From contig NZ_FNZM01000007.1 in NCBI RefSeq assembly GCF_900109265.1, forward strand, positions 62,001 through 126,000: DNA of 64,000 nt. Reading direction: 5' to 3'. Source of the stretch: Paraburkholderia tropica (lineage in GTDB: Bacteria > Pseudomonadota > Gammaproteobacteria > Burkholderiales > Burkholderiaceae). The position numbers and the translations under genes are program-made. Numbering within the stretch: the first letter of the stretch is position 1; the number at the start of each line of letters is the position of its first letter. Under the pieces are notes generated by a model. That model was not told the DNA's origin. It saw nothing but the letters and a program-made list of their open reading frames with translations, and ran no database searches. This document shows, in pieces, positions 26,423-35,306 of this stretch.

Positions 26423-26807
26423 CAGCGTTCTCCAGTGCAGGGGCGTTTTGTGTGGCGGCGGGCGTGGCGTCCTGCATGAGTTCGGGCGGCAGATCGCGCG
26501 CGCCTTCCTGCGAGCGGATGCGCATGCCGTCGCGTACCTCGACCATGCAGCTTTGGCGCGCGGGCACGCCGTCGATTTCGACGAGGCATTCGAAGCACGC
26601 GCCCATCATGCAGTAGGGCGCGCGCGGCGCGCCGGAGACCGGCGTCGAGCGAAAGCGCGCGACGCCCGCGGCCAGCAGCGCGGCGGCCACGGAGCGGCCG
26701 CCCGGCACGCGCAGAGGCGTGTCGTTGAACCAGATGTCGACGGGCGCTTCGGCGTTTGCGAGCGGTTTGAATAGCGAGGAAGTCGATTGAGTCGGTCGGG
26801 CGGTCAT
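26412..26807 (-). CDS. Small [2Fe-2S] ferredoxin-like oxidase subunit (HcnA/OoxA-gamma type)
   Basis: 131 residues with a Fer2-like fold (about 20-105). The cysteines CMMGACFECLVEIDG (about 69-83) and the later QSC (about 90) carry one [2Fe-2S] cluster. Such subunits accompany the FAD/NAD and DAO subunits in heterotrimeric opine, hydroxyproline and cyanide-forming glycine oxidases. It overlaps the next gene of the operon by 11 bases. Confidence 0.88.
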   Translation of the reverse strand: MTARPTQSTSSLFKPLANAEAPVDIWFNDTPLRVPGGRSVAAALLAAGVARFRSTPVSGAPRAPYCMMGACFECLVEIDGVPARQSCMVEVRDGMRIRSQEGARDLPPELMQDATPAATQNAPALENADGR

Positions 26808-26838
26808 GGCGGATCCGGTGAGCGATATCTAGTAAGCG

Positions 26839-28020
26839 TCAGAGCGCGGCAACGCGCGGGGCCGCGTCGAGCGCAGCGGCATCGAAGGCGGCGGCCCACT
26901 CGCGCGGCGCGTCGGGAAAGCGGCGCGCCGAGAGCGCGGGCACTTCCTCGGGCATCGGCGCGCCCGTGATCCACGGCGCGATGCGCAGCGCGTGCGCGGC
27001 GGCGAGCGTCACGCCGCTGTGGCAGGTCACGACGAACGCGCCCGGATGCACGGGCGATTCGTCGTAGATCGGAAAGCCGTCGGGGCTGTAGACGCGCAGC
27101 GCCGCCCACATGCGCACGAGCCGCACGTGTTGCAGCATCGGAAACGCGCGCACGCCGCGCCGCGCGATGTCGGCGAGAATCGGCGTCGTCGTGAGATCGT
27201 CGAAGCCCGCTTCTTCCATCGAGTCGCCGAACTGCACGGTGCCTTCGTCGGTCTGCCGCACGTTGATGGTCGGATAGCGCAGAAACGGCGCGACGCGCTC
27301 GCTCACCAGCACCTGGCCGCGATTGGGCGCAACCGGCGCGAACAGGCCCGCTTGCGGCGCGAGCGCGCGGTTGCCGAGACCCGCGGCGAGCACGATACGG
27401 CCCGCGCGAAAGGTGCCCGCCGCGCTCTCGACCGCGAAGCCGCCGCGCTCCGGCACGATGCGCTGCGCGCGCGCGCCGGAGACGAGCCGCACGCCGCGCC
27501 GCTGCATCGACGTATGCAGCGCGCGCAGCAGCTTGAGCGGATTGACGTGGCCGTCCATCGGCGAATAGCTCGCGCCGACGACGGCGGGGCCGATGCCCGG
27601 CAGCCGCTCGCGCAGTTCGCGATGATCGAGCAACTCGAACGGGTAATCGCCGATCTCGGCTTGCAGCGCGGCGAGACGCGTCTGGCGCTCGGCCAGTTCG
27701 GCATCCGAAAAGCAGATATGGAAGCCGCCTGGCTGGCGCAGCGCGACATCCACGCCGCTGTCTTCGAGCAGGCTGGCGGCGAGTTGCGGCCAGCGCACCG
27801 CCGAACTGCGCGACCAACGCGCGTAAGGCGTGCGGCCATAGCCCTTGCCCTGAATCCAGACGAGGCCGAAATTGCCGCGCGAGGCGCGAAAGCCGCCATC
27901 GTCCTCGTCGAGCACGGTCACGCGCGCGCCCTCGCGCGCGAGTCCCCAGGCGACGGCGGAGCCCACGAGGCCGCCGCCGATCACGAGTACGTCGGGGCTG
28001 GCGCTGGGGGTGTGAGTCAT
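26839..28020 (-). CDS. FAD-dependent oxidase, catalytic beta subunit (OoxB/HcnC-like)
   Basis: 393-residue DAO-fold flavoenzyme. The start at 28020 (MTHTPSASPDVLVIGGGLVG) puts the FAD motif at about 9-30; the upstream frame to 28317 is the shadow of the permease gene. C-terminal flavin contacts appear as MWAALRVYSPDGFPIYDESP (about 314-333) and TCHSGVTLAAAHA (about 344-356). Together with the two preceding downstream genes it completes a three-subunit opine-oxidase-like enzyme. Its ATG overlaps the stop of the permease gene (ATGA, 28017-28020). Confidence 0.9.
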   Translation of the reverse strand: MTHTPSASPDVLVIGGGLVGSAVAWGLAREGARVTVLDEDDGGFRASRGNFGLVWIQGKGYGRTPYARWSRSSAVRWPQLAASLLEDSGVDVALRQPGGFHICFSDAELAERQTRLAALQAEIGDYPFELLDHRELRERLPGIGPAVVGASYSPMDGHVNPLKLLRALHTSMQRRGVRLVSGARAQRIVPERGGFAVESAAGTFRAGRIVLAAGLGNRALAPQAGLFAPVAPNRGQVLVSERVAPFLRYPTINVRQTDEGTVQFGDSMEEAGFDDLTTTPILADIARRGVRAFPMLQHVRLVRMWAALRVYSPDGFPIYDESPVHPGAFVVTCHSGVTLAAAHALRIAPWITGAPMPEEVPALSARRFPDAPREWAAAFDAAALDAAPRVAAL

Positions 28021-28814
28021 CGGGCTTCTCCGATCAAAATGCGGTCCAGGCCGACCATGCGGTCGAGCACCAGCATCAGCGCGACCGTGCCGACGATCAG
28101 CACCGCCGACACCGAGGTGACGAGCGGATCGATCGTCTGCGCGATCTGGTTGTACATGGCGACGGGCAGCGTGGTCGTGCCGGGCGTCGCGACGAAAATG
28201 GTCATGGTCAGCTCGTCGAAACTCTGGATGAACGAGAGCACCCAGCCGCCCGCGACGCCGGTGCGGATCATCGGCAGCACGACGCGGCGGAACGCGGTGA
28301 GGCGGCTCGCGCCGCACGAGAGCGCCGCGCGTTCGGCGTCGCGGTCGAGGCCGATCGCGGACGAGAGCGCGAGGCGCAGCGCATAGGGCAGCACGATCAC
28401 GACATGCGCGGCGACCAGCGCCCAGAACGAACCGCTCAGATGCAACAGCGAAAGAAAGCGCAGAAACGCAATGCCGAGCACGACGGCGGGAATCATCATC
28501 GGCGAGAGGAAGAAGCTCGTGAGCGCGCCGCGGCCCGGAAAGCGATAGCGCGCGATGGCGAGCGCGGCGGGCACCGCGAGCACGACGCCGATGGTGGCCG
28601 CCGCGAACGCGAGCCGCGTCGAGAGCCAGAACGCCGAGACGATGTCGGCGTTGTCGAGAATCGCGCGAAACCAGCGCAGCGAGGCGCCGTCGAACGGCAT
28701 CGAGATGTAGCCCTTGTCCGTGAACGCGACCAGCATCACCACCGCGAGCGGCGCGACGATAAACAGCAGAAACAGCGCGTTGAAGGCGAGGCCGAGAAAT
28801 CCGTTGCGTTGCAT
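28017..28814 (-). CDS. ABC permease, PotC-type
   Basis: 265-residue permease with six helices and the EAA loop ERAALSCGASRLTAFRRVVL (about 162-181). The PotC branch imports polyamines, and related proteins in agrobacteria import mannityl opines. It follows the first permease gene after 10 bases and is translationally coupled to the FAD oxidase gene that follows. Confidence 0.92.
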   Translation of the reverse strand: MQRNGFLGLAFNALFLLFIVAPLAVVMLVAFTDKGYISMPFDGASLRWFRAILDNADIVSAFWLSTRLAFAAATIGVVLAVPAALAIARYRFPGRGALTSFFLSPMMIPAVVLGIAFLRFLSLLHLSGSFWALVAAHVVIVLPYALRLALSSAIGLDRDAERAALSCGASRLTAFRRVVLPMIRTGVAGGWVLSFIQSFDELTMTIFVATPGTTTLPVAMYNQIAQTIDPLVTSVSAVLIVGTVALMLVLDRMVGLDRILIGEAR

Positions 28815-28824
28815 GGCGTCTCCC

Positions 28825-29697
28825 TCAATCGAAGATGTGCTTGAAGCGGCGTTCGGCGAGACGGCTGCAACCCATCACGATGGCCACGTTGGCGATCAGC
28901 AGCAGCACCGCGATGCTCGCGCCCAGCGGCCAGTTCAGCGTGCCGAGGAACTCGTCGTAGGCGGCGGTGGCGACCACCTTGAGGCGGCGTCCGCCGATCA
29001 GTGCGGGCGTGGCGAACGCCGAGGCCGAGAGCGCGAACACGATGATCGAACCCGAGAGCACGCCAGGCAGGATCTGCGGCAGCACCACGCGGCGGAACAC
29101 GCGCCAGCGCGACGCGCCGAGCGAGAGCCCAGCCCATTCCACTTGCGGATCGAGCTTTTGCAGCGTGGCCCAGACCGACATCACCATGAAGGGCACCAGC
29201 ACGTGCGTGAGCGCGATGATCGTGCCGGTCATCGTGAAGACGAGGCGCACGGGTTCGTCGGTGATGTGCAGCGCTTGCAGCGCATTGTTCAGCACGCCGT
29301 TGTTGCCGAGCAGAATCTGCCAGCCGAGCGTGCGCACGACCACAGAAATCAGCAGCGGACCGAGCACGATCAGCAGGCAGATCGATTGCCACGGTTTGCG
29401 CATGCGCGCGAGCACGATGGTTTCGGGCACGCCGAGGACGATCGAGAGCAGCGTGACCGCGAAGGCGAGCCCCGCCGTGCGCAGAAAGATCACACCATAG
29501 TAAGGATCGCTGATGACTTCGAGATAGTTCGATATCGTCCAGCCGCGCTGCACGCCCGCGAGATCGTTGAAGGTATGAAACGACAGCACCAGCGTGAGCA
29601 GCAGCGGCGCGAGCAGCAGTGTGAGAAACAGCACGAGCGCGGGCGCGGAGAGCAGCCAGGGCGCGGCGCCGCCGCGCGGATCGTCAAGCGTGGCCAT
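28825..29697 (-). CDS. ABC permease, PotB-type
   Basis: 290-residue permease. The ATG at 29697 (MATLDDPRGGAAPWLLSAPA) is chosen because the frame upstream is the ATPase gene's shadow; it overlaps the ATPase gene by 14 bases. Six helices and an EAA loop (EWAGLSLGASRWRVFRRVVL, about 180-199) are visible. It forms the heterodimeric channel with the PotC-type permease. Confidence 0.92.
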   Translation of the reverse strand: MATLDDPRGGAAPWLLSAPALVLFLTLLLAPLLLTLVLSFHTFNDLAGVQRGWTISNYLEVISDPYYGVIFLRTAGLAFAVTLLSIVLGVPETIVLARMRKPWQSICLLIVLGPLLISVVVRTLGWQILLGNNGVLNNALQALHITDEPVRLVFTMTGTIIALTHVLVPFMVMSVWATLQKLDPQVEWAGLSLGASRWRVFRRVVLPQILPGVLSGSIIVFALSASAFATPALIGGRRLKVVATAAYDEFLGTLNWPLGASIAVLLLIANVAIVMGCSRLAERRFKHIFD

Positions 29698-30763
29698 GAG
29701 CGCTCTCCCGCGTGAGCACGCGCAGATCGTCGTCGGTCCAGGCGAGGCCCACTTCGTGACCTTCTTCCGGCGGCGGCGCGCCCGTGTTCGACTGCGCGAC
29801 GTGCAACCGCCCAAGCTCCGTATCGACGACGAGCAGCCACTGGTTGCCGACGAACACGCGCGTAGCGATGCGGCCGTGCACGCGCGCGTCGCCGGCATCG
29901 CCATTCGCGAGCCGCATTTTCTCGGGGCGGATATAGACGTGCACCGATCCCGCGACCTCGCGGCCTTCGTGCGGTACATGCAGCGTCGTGCTCGCCACGG
30001 CCACTTCGGCGCAACGCGGATTGCGGCGCAGCACTTCGCCCGCGAGCGAGTTGGTGCGGCCGAGGAAGGTGGAGGCGAACGGCGTCGCGGGGCGCTCGTA
30101 GGCGTCGAATGGCGTGCTCAATTGCGCAATGGTGCCGCGATGCATGACGGCGATGCGGTCGCTCATCGTCATTGCTTCGACCTGATCGTGCGTGACGAGA
30201 ATGGTCGTGATGCCGAGCCGCTTCTGGATCGCGCGCAGTTCGATGTGCATTTCCTCGCGCAGCTTGGCGTCGAGATTCGACATCGGTTCGTCGAGCAGCA
30301 GCAGTTCGGGCTGCATGGCGATGGCGCGCGCAATCGCCACACGCTGGCGCTGACCGCCCGACAGCTCCTTCGGATAACGCGCGTCGAGGCCGGAAAGGCG
30401 CACGAGCGCGAGCGCTTCGGCAATGCGTTCGGCACGTTGCGCGCGCGGCATCTTGCGCATTTCGAGCCCGAAGCCCACGTTGGCCGCCACCGTCATATGC
30501 GGAAACAGCGCGTAGCTTTGAAACACCACGCCGATGCCGCGCTTTTCGGGCCGCAATTGCGTGATGTCGCGGCCGTCGAGCGTCACGCGGCCGGTGCTCG
30601 GCGCGACGAAGCCCGCGATCATCTGCAACGTCGTGGTCTTGCCGCAGCCCGAGGGGCCGAGCAGCGAAAGAAACTCGCCGCGTTCGACCGAGAGGTCGAG
30701 TTGCTCGATCGCCGTGAAGTCGCCGTAGCGCTTCGAGATGCCTTGCAGGGTGAGAAAGCTCAT
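29684..30763 (-). CDS. ABC ATPase, PotA-type
   Basis: 359 residues: ATPase domain with Walker A GPSGCGKTTT (about 37-46), signature LSGGQRQRVAIARAI (about 134-148), Walker B LLLLDEPMSNLDAK (about 154-167), and a C-terminal TOBE domain (about 280-350) typical of the polyamine/opine/iron importers. It energises the PotB/PotC-like pair. Confidence 0.93.
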   Translation of the reverse strand: MSFLTLQGISKRYGDFTAIEQLDLSVERGEFLSLLGPSGCGKTTTLQMIAGFVAPSTGRVTLDGRDITQLRPEKRGIGVVFQSYALFPHMTVAANVGFGLEMRKMPRAQRAERIAEALALVRLSGLDARYPKELSGGQRQRVAIARAIAMQPELLLLDEPMSNLDAKLREEMHIELRAIQKRLGITTILVTHDQVEAMTMSDRIAVMHRGTIAQLSTPFDAYERPATPFASTFLGRTNSLAGEVLRRNPRCAEVAVASTTLHVPHEGREVAGSVHVYIRPEKMRLANGDAGDARVHGRIATRVFVGNQWLLVVDTELGRLHVAQSNTGAPPPEEGHEVGLAWTDDDLRVLTRESAHGHA

Positions 30764-30808
30764 GCGCGCAGTCCTTGAAAAGCCGTGGCCAGACGAATCG
30801 TTGCGTGC

Positions 30809-31894
30809 TCAACGCTCGACGGAACGGTTCCAGCGTTCGGTCCACTCGGTGCGATGCTGGTTGATGGTGGTCCAGTCCATCGCGGTGAGCTTCGCGACCT
30901 GATCGGGGCCGTAGGGCACGCGCGCGGCGACCTCCGGCGCGAGCTTGACGGTCTTGTTGACGGGGCCGAGACCGATGGCCTGCGCCTGCATCGCCTGCAC
31001 TTCGGGGCTCAGCAGGTATTGGATGAACTGCTGCGAGAGTTGCGGCTGGGCGTTTTCGGCGAGCGCGCACGCGGCCACCTGGAGCGCCACGCCGCCTTCC
31101 TTCGGGTAGATGAACTTGAGCGGGAAGCCGGTGTTTTGCAGCGCCACGGCGCGGCCGCTGCCATACGGCGCGGCGATCACGTCGCCGCCTTGCATGAGGC
31201 CGTCCATCTCGCCGGGCGTGGGCGCCCACGAGAGCACGTTCGGCGCGACCTGTTTCGTCATCGCCGCGAAGCCGGGGTCGATGTTCTTCTCGCCGCCGCC
31301 GTTCAGGCGCGCGAGCATCACGAGCGTGTGCAGGCCGTAGGTATTGGTGATCGGCGGCACCCCGAGCTTGCCCTTCAGGCGCGGGTCTTCGAGCGCCTTC
31401 CACGAATCGGGCGCGGGCAGGCCGAGCTTTTTGAACGCATCCGCGTTATAGCCGATGCCGGTCGCCACCATGCCCACGCCCACGGCGTTCGGGCCGAGCC
31501 GTGCGAGCGGGTAAAGGTCTTTCATGACGGGCGCGTCGTCGACCTTGGCGCACAGGCCGAGCTGCATCGCCTGATACATGGGGCCGTCGTCCATCACCGC
31601 CACATTGATCTGCTGATGACCCTTCTGCGCCTGCAGCTTGGCGAGCGTGTCGCTCGAATTGCCCGCGACGTAGACGATTTTCACGTCGTGCGCTTTCTCG
31701 AACGGCGGAATCACCTTCTGACGATAAAGCTGCTCGTTCGAGCCGCCCACATTGGCGACGTAGAGCGTGGTTTCGGCGTGGGCGAGCTGGGTGCTGGCGC
31801 AGGCGGCGCTGAAGGCCAGAAGGGCGGCCGCGCGGGGCAGGGCGAGACGATACGAGCGGCGGCGCAAGGCGTGATCCATGACGACGATCTCCAT
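30809..31894 (-). CDS. ABC substrate-binding protein, polyamine/opine type
   Basis: 361-residue periplasmic binding protein with a signal peptide ending near THE..AHAET (about residue 41; a second Met at residue 6 gives a more usual signal length). The mature N-terminus TTLYVANVGGSNEQLYRQKV is the PotD/PotF or iron-type SBP fold. It is the first gene of a nine-gene operon running down to RidA, so ligand uptake and oxidation are under one promoter. The ligand is likely a secondary amine, but neither polyamine nor opine contacts can be proven from sequence. Confidence 0.88.
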   Translation of the reverse strand: MEIVVMDHALRRRSYRLALPRAAALLAFSAACASTQLAHAETTLYVANVGGSNEQLYRQKVIPPFEKAHDVKIVYVAGNSSDTLAKLQAQKGHQQINVAVMDDGPMYQAMQLGLCAKVDDAPVMKDLYPLARLGPNAVGVGMVATGIGYNADAFKKLGLPAPDSWKALEDPRLKGKLGVPPITNTYGLHTLVMLARLNGGGEKNIDPGFAAMTKQVAPNVLSWAPTPGEMDGLMQGGDVIAAPYGSGRAVALQNTGFPLKFIYPKEGGVALQVAACALAENAQPQLSQQFIQYLLSPEVQAMQAQAIGLGPVNKTVKLAPEVAARVPYGPDQVAKLTAMDWTTINQHRTEWTERWNRSVER

Positions 31895-31954
31895 TCGATT
31901 GTGGGGGCCGGCGGCGTAGGACTCGTGCGCCGATGCGTTGCAGTCTCGCCCGCG

Positions 31955-31980
31955 TTATTCATATCGTCCAATACGAATAA
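31955..31980. promoter_or_regulatory. Operator candidate between the importer operon and its LysR regulator
   Basis: Arms TTATTCATAT (31955-31964) and ATACGAATAA (31971-31980) match at nine of ten positions around a 6-base centre. It lies in the divergent region and is far more AT-rich than its surroundings, as expected for an OccR/NocR-like binding site. Confidence 0.55.
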
Positions 31981-32036
31981 AATAGCCATCTATGCACAGA
32001 TGATATGGATCAGGGTTAAGCCCAGGAGGGTTGGCA

Positions 32037-32957
32037 ATGAATCTGAAACACGTCGAGGCGTTCCGCGCGGTGATGGTCTCGGGCTCGATGACGGCCGCCG
32101 CGAAGGCGCTGTTCACCTCGCAGCCCAACGTGAGCCGCCTGATCGCGCAGCTCGAACGCGACACCGGCCTCAAGCTCTTTCAGCGCGTGGGCGTGCGGCT
32201 CATTCCGACGAGCGAGGGCGAGGCGTTCTTTCGCGAAGTGGAGCGCGCGTATGTGGGTCTGCAAGGGCTTGCGAACGCGGCGGCGCAGATCCGCAATCTG
32301 GGCAGCGGTCGGTTGCGCATCGCGGCGATGCCGTCGGCCGGTCTCACGCTTGTGCCGCACGCGCTCAAGCGCTTTCAGGACCGCTATCCGGGCGTGACGG
32401 TTTCGCTGCACGTGAACACGTCGGGCACGGTCAATCACTGGACCGCTTCGCAGTTCTGCGATCTGGGCGTGGCGGTCTATGTGAGCGAGGCGTCGAACTG
32501 CGAGGTCGAATTGCTCTCGAAGGTGGCGGCCGTGTGCGTGATGCCCGCGCATCACCGGCTTGCGAAGAAGCGCTCGATCCGTCCGGAGGATCTCGAAGGC
32601 GAATCGTTTATTTCACTGTGTCACGGCGACGGCACGCGTGCGCAGATGGACGAAGTGTTCGTGCGCGCGGGCGTGGAGCGCGTGCTCGCGATCGAGGCGC
32701 AATACACGGCGATCTGCTGCGAGATGGTGCGCAGCGGCATGGGCGTGACGCTGGCGCATCCGATCGTCGCGCGCGATTTCGCCGGGCCCGATATCGCGAT
32801 CCGGCCGTTCGCGCCCGCCGTCATGTTCCCGATGTATCTGCTGTTTCCGCCGAACCGGCCGCGTGAGCGCCTCGCTTCGGCGTTCGTCGAGGTGCTGGCG
32901 GAAACGCACGATGCGCTTGTCAGCAAGCCGTCGGAGAAGGCGCGCACGCGCGGGTAG
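32037..32957 (+). CDS. LysR-family regulator, OccR/NocR-like
   Basis: 306-residue LysR regulator starting at ATG 32037, seven bases after a perfect AGGAGG. The N-terminus (MNLKHVEAFRAVMVSGSMTA) is very like OccR and NocR, the octopine- and nopaline-responsive activators. It is divergent from the importer/oxidase operon and probably activates it in response to the imported amine. The effector domain spans about 92-295. Confidence 0.9.
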   Translation: MNLKHVEAFRAVMVSGSMTAAAKALFTSQPNVSRLIAQLERDTGLKLFQRVGVRLIPTSEGEAFFREVERAYVGLQGLANAAAQIRNLGSGRLRIAAMPSAGLTLVPHALKRFQDRYPGVTVSLHVNTSGTVNHWTASQFCDLGVAVYVSEASNCEVELLSKVAAVCVMPAHHRLAKKRSIRPEDLEGESFISLCHGDGTRAQMDEVFVRAGVERVLAIEAQYTAICCEMVRSGMGVTLAHPIVARDFAGPDIAIRPFAPAVMFPMYLLFPPNRPRERLASAFVEVLAETHDALVSKPSEKARTRG

Positions 32958-32975
32958 TGCGCGTGCGTCGCATGT

Positions 32976-33434
32976 CTACATCGACAGTTGCGGCAATGGC
33001 GACTCATTCGAACTCCGCAGGAATCGATCGAGTCGCTGATACGCCTCGATCAACGCCTGCCGTGGCGCGAGAAACAACTGCGTGTCGGCCTGCTGAAGAA
33101 TGGGCTCGACCAGCGCGCTTTCGACCGGAGAAATGCGGCATGTTTCGTCGTCGCCCGCGCGCAGAATGCAGGTTTCCAGTGCGGCTTCGGCGTTCGCGAA
33201 CTGCGCGATCTCGGTATCGCCGTAACCTTCGCATTGCACGTAGAAGGTGAGATAGACCATCCGCACCAGTTCGCTGACGAGGCGCGTGGTGCCCGCCCAG
33301 CTTTTGCAGGCTGCGAATGTAAGGTGATGCGCGAGCGCCATTTCGGTGGCCGTTTTTTCGTCCAGCGGGCGCTGCAAAAACTGGGGAGAAGCAGAGGGGA
33401 GCGGTGCGGTGGAGACGTTTTTGCTACGTGACAT
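32976..33434 (-). CDS. Hypothetical protein
   Basis: 152 residues, soluble, mostly helical by composition, with two Cys pairs not arranged as a metal site. I do not recognise a domain. A helical core (MALAHHLTFAACKSWAGTTR, about 32-51, then VRMVYLTFYVQ) recalls short Burkholderiales proteins of unknown role. It stands alone, convergent with the LysR gene and downstream of a 320-base gap. The start is chosen as the only Met giving a full-length frame. Confidence 0.65.
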   Translation of the reverse strand: MSRSKNVSTAPLPSASPQFLQRPLDEKTATEMALAHHLTFAACKSWAGTTRLVSELVRMVYLTFYVQCEGYGDTEIAQFANAEAALETCILRAGDDETCRISPVESALVEPILQQADTQLFLAPRQALIEAYQRLDRFLRSSNESPLPQLSM

Positions 33435-33758
33435 TAATACGGAAGTGGTGCGACGAAGAGTGAGTGTGAGTCCGAAGATAAAGCGGCTTCACAGCGATTA
33501 TGCGTGAAACCGCTTGAACGTGACGCCGAACCCGCATGTCGTGCGCTCGCGGGTGATCGGCAACGTCGCGCACAAGCATATACCAGACCGTCTGACACGA
33601 AGATGTTGCTCCGCTGACAATTTTGTTAAGTCGCAGATCGATCGACGTGGCCGAAACCGAGGCTGGCCTCAGATTGTCGCGGCCAGTCGTGGAAGCATGC
33701 AACGCGCGCGAGTCCATGTTTTAAGGGCCAACGCGCGTGCTTATCGCCTCACGGTGCT
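33435..33758. other. Gap with a single hairpin
   Basis: About 320 bases between the hypothetical gene and the MFS gene, both on the minus strand. I see no supported gene here; only the inverted repeat at 33481-33515. Confidence 0.5.
33481..33515 (-). terminator. Possible terminator after the MFS gene
   Basis: AAGCGGCTTCAC (33481-33492) and GTGAAACCGCTT (33504-33515) pair with one mismatch. Read on the minus strand the hairpin is followed by TTATCTT, a weak T tract. It lies 240 bases after the MFS stop, so it could also belong to the leader of the hypothetical gene. Confidence 0.35.
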
Positions 33759-35198
33759 TCAGTGATTCAGTTCGTCCAGCCGCATGCCGTTGGTGCGCGG
33801 GCCGAATAGTCCAATCGACAAGGCGACCACGAACATGCACGCCGTGATGCCCGTGAACGCGCCCGCCACGCCGAAGTCGCGCAGCAACGCCGCGATGAAG
33901 AAGCCGGAGAACATCGCCCCGACGCGGCTCGCCGAATAGACGAGGCCATTCGCGCGGCAGCGGATAGCGGTTGGAAACAGCTCGGCCTGGTAGGCGTGAT
34001 AACACACCGAGATCGTCTGCCCCGCAAAGCTGATCAACACGCCGAGCGCGATCAGCATCGCCACGCTGCGCGTTTGCGCGAACGCGAGGCCGCACACGAT
34101 CACGACCAGCGCGCCGCCGACGATCAGCCACTTGCGTTGCAAACGATCGGCGTACAGCATCGACAGCATCGGCCCGACCGGCAGCGCGAACGCGATGATG
34201 AACGAGTAAAGCAGACTCTTCGTGATCGTGATGCCTTGCCCGATCAGCAGCGTCGGCACCCAGTTCGCGAAGCCGTAATAGCCGATCGCCTGACACAGAT
34301 TGAACACGACGAGCATCAGGAAGCGCGATCGATACGGCGGCTGAAGCAGCTCGGCGAACGACGCGCGGCGATGCTCGGGCTGCACGATCACGGGATGCGG
34401 CGTCGGCAGCGGCGCACGCGATTGCGTGGCAACGATCGTCTCGATGCGCGAAACGATCTGCTCCGCCGCTTCCGGTTTGCCATGCGAAGCGAGCCAGCGC
34501 GGACTCTCCGGCACCGAGCGCCGCACGAACCAGACGAGCAGCGCGCCCGCCGATCCGGCCAGCACGACGATGCGCCATCCGTCGATGCCGAACACCGCGG
34601 TCGGCACGAGCCAGTACGAGAGGATCGCGGAGACCGGCGCGGCGGCGAACATCACCATCTGGTTGAAGGCCATCGCGCGTCCGCGCATGTGTTGCGGCAC
34701 GAGTTCGGTCACGTAACTGTCGATCGTGATGATCTCGACGCCCACGCCGATGCCGGTGACGAAGCGCCAGAACAGCAGCGCTTCCGGCGAGGTCTGGAAC
34801 GCCATGATCGCCGAGCCGATCGAATACCAGAGCAGCGAAATCGTGAACACGCTGCGCCGCCCGAAGCGGTCCGGCAGCCAGCCGAAGCAGAAGGTCCCGA
34901 CGAAGAGCCCCGCAAACGTCGCCGCGATGAAACCCGCTATGCCGTTCCAGCCGAAGAACGTGTGCGTCGTCGTGGCGAGCACGCCGCTTTTCGCCATGCC
35001 GGGTGCGATGTAACCCGTGAAGATCAGATCGTAGATTTCGAAGAAGCCGCCGAGCGAGATCAGCAGGACGAGCATCCAGAGATGCCGCGTCATGGGCAGG
35101 CGATCGATGCGCGCGGCGATTTCCGCGCCGGGTTGAAGGCCGACGCGCACGGCATGCGGGACGAGCGGGACGGCGCCCGCGGGGACGGTCTGCTGCAT
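33759..35198 (-). CDS. MFS transporter, NiaP/organic-acid type
   Basis: 479-residue transporter with 12 helices. The ATG at 35198 has AGGAG eight bases before it; a Met 11 codons upstream has none. GGFFEIYDLIFTGYIAPG (about 47-64) and a long loop between helices 6 and 7 resemble the NiaP/aromatic- and organic-acid:proton symporters. It is followed upstream by CoA-transferase and lyase genes, so it probably imports the acid that these genes activate and cleave. Confidence 0.87.
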   Translation of the reverse strand: MQQTVPAGAVPLVPHAVRVGLQPGAEIAARIDRLPMTRHLWMLVLLISLGGFFEIYDLIFTGYIAPGMAKSGVLATTTHTFFGWNGIAGFIAATFAGLFVGTFCFGWLPDRFGRRSVFTISLLWYSIGSAIMAFQTSPEALLFWRFVTGIGVGVEIITIDSYVTELVPQHMRGRAMAFNQMVMFAAAPVSAILSYWLVPTAVFGIDGWRIVVLAGSAGALLVWFVRRSVPESPRWLASHGKPEAAEQIVSRIETIVATQSRAPLPTPHPVIVQPEHRRASFAELLQPPYRSRFLMLVVFNLCQAIGYYGFANWVPTLLIGQGITITKSLLYSFIIAFALPVGPMLSMLYADRLQRKWLIVGGALVVIVCGLAFAQTRSVAMLIALGVLISFAGQTISVCYHAYQAELFPTAIRCRANGLVYSASRVGAMFSGFFIAALLRDFGVAGAFTGITACMFVVALSIGLFGPRTNGMRLDELNH

Positions 35199-35306
35199 GA
35201 ATGTCTCCTGATTTTTTCCAAGAAATGGCATTTCTGACGAATGCTCATGGATGGCGTGAGGCGTTAGTCCGTCATGGCGGCCGCCGGTTGTTGCGCGCGT
35301 GATCGT

